Source: a virus
Length of the DNA: 44,576 nt
Direction: 5' to 3' (one strand)
IMG/VR virus record: IMGVR_UViG_3300007263_000130
Span: 16,909-61,484 of that record
The notes beneath the pieces were generated by a model. It was not told the DNA's origin. It did not search any database and saw only the letters and a list, made by a program, of their open reading frames with translations. The translations under genes were made by a program, and so were the position numbers. The number at the start of each line of letters is the position of its first letter. Position 1 is the stretch's first letter. Shown piece by piece: positions 40,699 to 44,576 of the stretch.

Positions 40699-40991
40699 TT
40701 TGTAGTATTATCTCCATTTGTTCTAGGGTATTTTACCCCATTCTATCACCGAGTCCTTCAAGTCTGGCCTTACCAGAATTTTATCTAGGTCAATAGGCAG
40801 TGACCATAATGTGACTTCGTTTTCACCCAAATCCCACGACTACTACAATCGATTTCTTGGAATCATTTCGAACTATGGGGATATCTGCTGGAGTCTTGTC
40901 ATTTCACAGATTTTAAAACGATATCCTCACTTCGTTCTTTCTCCTCTCAACCTCTTACAACCAACTAAACGAGGAGTTCAATCACACGACA
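40699..40991 (-). ncRNA. Candidate structured RNA upstream of tRNA-Arg
   Basis: No reading frame is visible in these ~290 nt, though they follow a near-consensus promoter. The stretch is richer in G and C than the genes around it. Several stems can be drawn: CTCCTC with GAGGAG (40941-40976), GGATATC with GATATCC (40879-40926), GGTCA/TGACC (40788-40805), TCTGG/CCAGA (40763-40777) and GGGT/ACCC (40726-40738). I do not recognise a known RNA family. It may be a phage regulatory RNA processed off the tRNA. Confidence 0.55.
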
Positions 40992-40997
40992 AGATGT

Positions 40998-41027
40998 ATT
41001 ATATTCTTTTGTGTACCTATGAGTCAA
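40998..41027 (-). promoter_or_regulatory. Sigma70-like promoter with GGTAC element (ncRNA/tRNA)
   Basis: TTGACT, 18-nt spacer with CATAGGTAC, TATAAT. The predicted +1 is 40991. It overlaps the 3' end of the oxygenase gene and heads the non-coding stretch and tRNA-Arg. Confidence 0.75.
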
Positions 41028-41820
41028 TAGTCTTTATATTAAACTCTTTTGCCCACCACTCTCTAACTGGTTCTGAATTGACTCCCACATTGACTGTTTC
41101 TGGGTCTGGATTTCTTATCAAATCTCTCCATCCACCATCTTTGTTAGTACCTTGCGTACCATGAGATTGGAGTTCCATTTCTTCTGCTTGAGTTGTATAC
41201 CATATTGGTGCTGTGTATCTATCTTCACCAGTTCCATCGACATTTGCTGGTCTTACACCATGAAAGTGTTTCATACTTTGGAAGATAACACATGTTCCTG
41301 TTTCTGGTTTACATTCTTGTCCATCTTCAAAATATGTTTCTCCACCTTCAAAGTTGTCATTAAGATACAAGATAGATGCATAATCAGTGTAAGGTACTAC
41401 ATTAATTACTTCATCTTCATCTTCAAGAAACTCCAGTGGAGTTCCTTTTCTGGTTTCTATTGGGACTTCGTATAGTGGTTTTGCCATAACATCAATATGC
41501 ATGTCTTGTCCTTTTCCAGATGGCCACCACATAAGTTCTGATTGTTCTGGGTATGCTCTTTCACCATAGACTTTCCAGATTTCTGATATTGCTTTGTATT
41601 GATATTCTGCAATGATTCTCTTGATTTCAAGATTACGAATATTTACATATGGTATTCTTCTACCATTGTATTGTTCGGCTGCATCATCGTGAGTAACTAA
41701 ATTGAAATTAGCTTGATGATACTTTATCAGTTTCCGACACTGTTCCTTCGTTAGGCAATTTGGGATTTTTGCTACGATATTCTCTGGCAACTGATAACAT
41801 TTGTTCTCTGATTCTTGCAT
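41017..41820 (-). CDS. 2OG-Fe(II) oxygenase, prolyl-4-hydroxylase-like
   Basis: This is a 267-residue protein. It begins with the usual IPNCLTKEQCRKLI opening. It has the iron ligands His and Asp in DMHIDV, then a GGETYFEDG strand, CVIFQSMKHFHGVRP (distal His) and RYTAPIWYT (2-oxoglutarate Arg). This is the P4H-like branch common in marine phages. The target protein or nucleotide is unknown. The N-terminal 113 nt overlap the deformylase gene in another frame. Confidence 0.85.
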   Translation of the reverse strand: MQESENKCYQLPENIVAKIPNCLTKEQCRKLIKYHQANFNLVTHDDAAEQYNGRRIPYVNIRNLEIKRIIAEYQYKAISEIWKVYGERAYPEQSELMWWPSGKGQDMHIDVMAKPLYEVPIETRKGTPLEFLEDEDEVINVVPYTDYASILYLNDNFEGGETYFEDGQECKPETGTCVIFQSMKHFHGVRPANVDGTGEDRYTAPIWYTTQAEEMELQSHGTQGTNKDGGWRDLIRNPDPETVNVGVNSEPVREWWAKEFNIKTIDS

Positions 41821-42319
41821 ACTGTTTTTCTCTTTTCTGTTTTTTCTTCACTGCTCTTTCATATTTCAATCTAGATAAGTGGTCTATAAACAGAATACCA
41901 TTTAAGTGGTCTAACTCATGTTGGAAACATCTTGCAGTCATTCCACTAAATTCCATTTCTCTTATTTCACCAAGTTCATCTTGCCATCTTCCAACAATTC
42001 TTGATGGTCTTTTAACACTTGCAAAGATGCCTTCACACCCACCAGAAAGACAACCTTCTTCCATAAGTTCTGTTTCTTCTGACTTTTCTACAATCTCTGG
42101 GTTTGCAAAGAACATCGATTGTTCTTCATTTTGTCCTTTCATCACAAAGACACGATACTCATAACCGATTTGGTTTGCAGATAAACCTACACCACCTTCC
42201 TCAAACATTCTATCAATCATTTCTTTTTTAAGTTCGATTGGGTCTGTTGGTGGATTATCAAAATCAAAGAAAGGCATTTCTTTTCTTAGGATTGGTTCAT
42301 CTTTATGTAGTAGTGTCAT
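41708..42319 (-). CDS. def: Peptide deformylase with C-terminal extension
   Basis: From ATG 42319 (AGGA upstream, 8 nt after the previous gene) it has 203 residues. All three deformylase motifs are present: GVGLSANQIG, EGCLSG (metal Cys) and QHELDHLNG (two metal His, catalytic Glu). It removes the formyl group from new proteins. Phage deformylases are usually shorter; here a Lys/Arg-rich tail of about 45 residues follows the catalytic domain and overlaps the next gene by 113 nt. Confidence 0.92.
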   Translation of the reverse strand: MTLLHKDEPILRKEMPFFDFDNPPTDPIELKKEMIDRMFEEGGVGLSANQIGYEYRVFVMKGQNEEQSMFFANPEIVEKSEETELMEEGCLSGGCEGIFASVKRPSRIVGRWQDELGEIREMEFSGMTARCFQHELDHLNGILFIDHLSRLKYERAVKKKQKREKQYARIREQMLSVAREYRSKNPKLPNEGTVSETDKVSSS

Positions 42320-42327
42320 TTTTATTC

Positions 42328-42981
42328 CTATGCTGTTTTCATTGGGTCTTGAGAGGGGTCTATAACATGATTGAAATCGACATATTGATACCAACCAGTT
42401 GCAAGATATTTATCTCCACTCAAAGGTGGATTTCCTCTATGTAAATGTGTAAAGTGTGCAGGCCATACAACAAGGTCTCCTCTTCTAGGTTTGTATCTTA
42501 ACCCTTGATGTAAAAACTCTAACTCTCCACCCTCTTCTACATCATTAAGGAATAGTCCCCATGCAAGAACTCTTTTTGATGCAGCTGGGTCTAGTTCACT
42601 ATGCCATACATGATATCCTTCTCCCTTACCTGTTTTTTGCATCTTACCTTCGATTGCAAGTGGTCTACCAAAGCCTGGATATTTTGCATTGTATGTTTCC
42701 AGAATACGATGATTTAGATACTTAAAAAAATCATCAAAGTCTGCATTTAAATGTTTCATTGATGGTTCATATCTAACAACATTTAGACCAACAGACATAT
42801 CTTTCTTTACAAATGGATGTGCATCCTCAGAATCTTGTCTACTTGAAATTACTGGTGGTCTGATTCTTTCTGCAAAATCCCAATACTCAAAAAACTGGTC
42901 AATGTTATCTTCTTTAAACCATCCTTTATAATGTGCTATAAAATCTTTGAACTCAACTTCCATCTTCAATTCTTGACTCAT
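42328..42981 (-). CDS. 2OG-Fe(II) oxygenase
   Basis: The 217-residue protein has the iron-binding WHSELD (His-x-Glu), the GGELEFLHQGLRYKPRRGDLVVWP strand pair, and HFTHLHRGNPPLSGDKYLATGW with the distal His. The last motif probably uses Lys instead of Arg for 2-oxoglutarate. The substrate is unknown. It lies between gp46 and peptide deformylase in the same transcript. Confidence 0.78.
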   Translation of the reverse strand: MSQELKMEVEFKDFIAHYKGWFKEDNIDQFFEYWDFAERIRPPVISSRQDSEDAHPFVKKDMSVGLNVVRYEPSMKHLNADFDDFFKYLNHRILETYNAKYPGFGRPLAIEGKMQKTGKGEGYHVWHSELDPAASKRVLAWGLFLNDVEEGGELEFLHQGLRYKPRRGDLVVWPAHFTHLHRGNPPLSGDKYLATGWYQYVDFNHVIDPSQDPMKTA

Positions 42982-42989
42982 AATATCCT

Positions 42990-44576
42990 CTACTTACTAT
43001 CTACTATTCTACTAAAGTTTTTTACCTTCTCGAATGTCATAGTATGTCTAAACTTCTCTGTCAATACATCACCTTTGTGAGATATAATAAATGTATTTGT
43101 ATCTCCATCTAGAGTATGTAGTATCTTTAAAAACTCCTCTGTTCCACCTTCATCCAATGAACTATCGAATACTTCATCTAATACTAATAAGTTGGTGTTC
43201 ACTGAATTTTTTAACTTTGCAATTGCTCTCCATGTGAAAAGAAGTGCAAGGTCAATCCTCATTTTTTCACCTTCACTAAAGTTTGAATATGAGAATGCAT
43301 CACGATATCTTGATTTGATTGTTTCGTTGAAACCTTCATCAAGTTCAAATTGAACAAAGAAGTCCATCGATGCAAGATACTTGTTAATCAACTTATTCAT
43401 AATAGGTAAATACTGTCTTATGATTTTAGTTTTGATACCACTATCTTGTAATAATAATTGTGCAATCTCAAAGTAAGACCTTTTATCAATCAACTCTTCT
43501 TTAGATTTGTTGTGATGTTTTAATGTTTTCTGTTCTTTGTTTAACTTACTACTATCATCAGTTACATTTTCAGTTCTGAGTTTTTCAATCTCTGCATTTA
43601 TCTTTGAAATGTATTGATTGCTTGCAGATATTTCATTTTGTTTTTGTGCGACTTGTCTGTTGAGAGTGTCGACCTTGCGTTGAATGTCTTCGATTTCTTC
43701 GAGTCTTTTATTGATATCTGAGATGTTTTCTGTAATTTCGTTAATTCCCTTCTCGATTTTTTTGACTTTGGTTGTGGTTGATTGAATCTTCTTTTGTTTA
43801 AACTCGTTCTCCATATCTCGGTGACATGTTGGACATTCCTCGTTATCCTCATAGAATTTTATCTCCTTCTTTCCTCTATTCCTTGCTTGGTCTAATTGTT
43901 TTTGCAATTCAAGAGTCTTGGTTAGTTTCTGTTTTACTGATTCACTATCCGAAGATGCATTCTGTAATACCTCAACTTCACCTAATAGATGATTACATTC
44001 CATCTGTACTTCATCAATATGTTTTTGAGAGTTTTCAACACTTTCATTAAACTCTTCAATCTTTTGCCTACGATTATCACCAAGAGACTGGATGTGTTTT
44101 TTGTAGGTTTCGATTCTGTCTTCTGAAAGTCGGATTTCATAATCCAAGTCATGAAGTTCACTTTTCAATGCAGTCATCCTTGTCTTTAACAAGTTATTCA
44201 TAATAGTAAAGATATTGATATCAAGGATATCCTCAATAATACCTCTTCTATCATTCTGATTCATTTGCATGAATGGTGTGAAAGTTGAACTACCTAAAAT
44301 AACTACTTGAGTGAATGTCTTGTAGTTTAGTTTTAGGATTTGTTTCTCAAGTTGTTCTTGGTAATCTCTCATCTTTGCATCTTGATTGATAAGTCTATCG
44401 TTTAAGAATATCTCAAAGATGTTTGGTTTTGCACCTCGAACAACTCGATACTGCTTTGACCCAATTGCAAACTCAACCTCAACAACCATCCCTCTTTGAT
44501 TGACTGAGTTAATAAGTGAGTTCTTGGGTATCTTACGAAATCCCTTTCCAAATAATCCAAAACATAGTGCATCTAA
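42990..44576 (-). CDS. 46: Recombination endonuclease subunit gp46 (SbcC/Rad50-like), partial
   Basis: The frame is open to the right edge, so the N-terminal Walker A is missing; the ATG at 44489 is internal. The visible part begins with CFGLFGKGFRKIPKNSLINS, as in T4 gp46 after its P-loop. It has long coiled coils, a zinc hook CPTC near the centre, the signature FSEGEKMRIDLALLF and Walker B LLVLDEVFDSSLD. With gp47 it resects DNA ends for recombination-dependent replication. Confidence 0.92.
   Translation of the reverse strand, partial: LDALCFGLFGKGFRKIPKNSLINSVNQRGMVVEVEFAIGSKQYRVVRGAKPNIFEIFLNDRLINQDAKMRDYQEQLEKQILKLNYKTFTQVVILGSSTFTPFMQMNQNDRRGIIEDILDINIFTIMNNLLKTRMTALKSELHDLDYEIRLSEDRIETYKKHIQSLGDNRRQKIEEFNESVENSQKHIDEVQMECNHLLGEVEVLQNASSDSESVKQKLTKTLELQKQLDQARNRGKKEIKFYEDNEECPTCHRDMENEFKQKKIQSTTTKVKKIEKGINEITENISDINKRLEEIEDIQRKVDTLNRQVAQKQNEISASNQYISKINAEIEKLRTENVTDDSSKLNKEQKTLKHHNKSKEELIDKRSYFEIAQLLLQDSGIKTKIIRQYLPIMNKLINKYLASMDFFVQFELDEGFNETIKSRYRDAFSYSNFSEGEKMRIDLALLFTWRAIAKLKNSVNTNLLVLDEVFDSSLDEGGTEEFLKILHTLDGDTNTFIISHKGDVLTEKFRHTMTFEKVKNFSRIVDSK

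Noticed and set aside
40582-40788. Plus-strand frame with VGFEPTTFGLE
   Set aside because: This is the familiar spurious translation of an antisense tRNA gene. The tRNA-Arg explains it.
40699-40991. Group I intron or RNase P RNA
   Set aside because: The AGATATCCCCATAGTTC part faintly recalls intron core sequence, but the P, Q, R, S elements and RNase P conserved regions are not found.
40811-41164. 117-codon plus-strand frame over the non-coding stretch
   Set aside because: It runs antisense into the oxygenase gene, has no ribosome-binding site, and has no recognisable domain.
1-44576. CRISPR array, insertion sequence, integrase or attachment site
   Set aside because: I saw no regular spaced repeats, transposase, integrase or long terminal repeats. 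Nothing suggests a temperate phage or a mobile element.

Overview
The window is part of the genome of a T4-superfamily marine myovirus. The sequence shows the T4 replication and recombination core: family B DNA polymerase (gp43), UvsX, gp41 helicase, sliding clamp gp45, clamp loader gp44 and gp62, the RegA translational repressor and gp46. It also carries genes common in ocean T4-like phages: Hsp20, peptide deformylase, a CobS-type ATPase, several 2OG-Fe(II) oxygenases and an IscA-like protein. The DNA is very AT-rich, there is one tRNA-Arg(UCU), and no photosynthesis gene is present. This fits a pelagiphage-like or cyanophage-like virus. The host cannot be proved from the window, but a CsgG lipoprotein pore implies a Gram-negative cell. 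Almost every gene is on the minus strand, so the genes run from right to left.

Right part (44576 to 35666): gp46 (cut by the window edge), two 2OG oxygenases flanking peptide deformylase, a strongly promoted ~290-nt structured non-coding stretch ending in tRNA-Arg, a CobT-like/CobS-like pair, small genes, and a lysis-like group (hairpin leader, 29-residue hydrophobic peptide, SleB-type hydrolase).

Replication operon (35642 to 25743): a DUF3310-like gene, gp45, gp44, then a block of overlapping genes, then gp62, regA, a class 3 lipase and a small membrane protein. The inserted block holds a possible nuclease, a 2OG oxygenase, a cytosine-C5 methyltransferase, a TET/JBP-type dioxygenase, a TET-associated-type glycosyltransferase, a GT-B glycosyltransferase and a cytidylyltransferase. 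Together these read as a pathway that methylates, oxidises and then glycosylates cytosines in phage DNA (inference from families and gene order).

Late block (25592 to 17752): IscA-like protein and small proteins, then, behind a TATAAATA late promoter, a curli-type secretion set. This comprises two membrane/coiled-coil proteins, CsgF, CsgG, two curlin-repeat proteins flanking a FecR-domain protein, and a CHASE2 adenylate cyclase.

Left-centre (17531 to 6720): Hsp20, peroxiredoxin, T4-type lysozyme, gp43, a thermonuclease-like protein, UvsX, gp41, another 2OG oxygenase, a HAD nucleotidase and small genes, ending at a strong terminator. Left end (6571 to 1): a late cluster of a PAP2-phosphatase fusion, a ligase-like protein, a sulfotransferase-like protein, a NadM-like nucleotidyltransferase and a P-loop protein cut by the edge. 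Two of these have N-termini like T4 capsid-targeting sequences.

Regulation: one sigma70-like promoter family carries a fixed GGTAC element in an 18-nt spacer. At eight genes the promoter (sigma70-like or late ATAAATA) is placed so that the predicted transcript would start exactly on the start codon, which suggests systematic leaderless expression.
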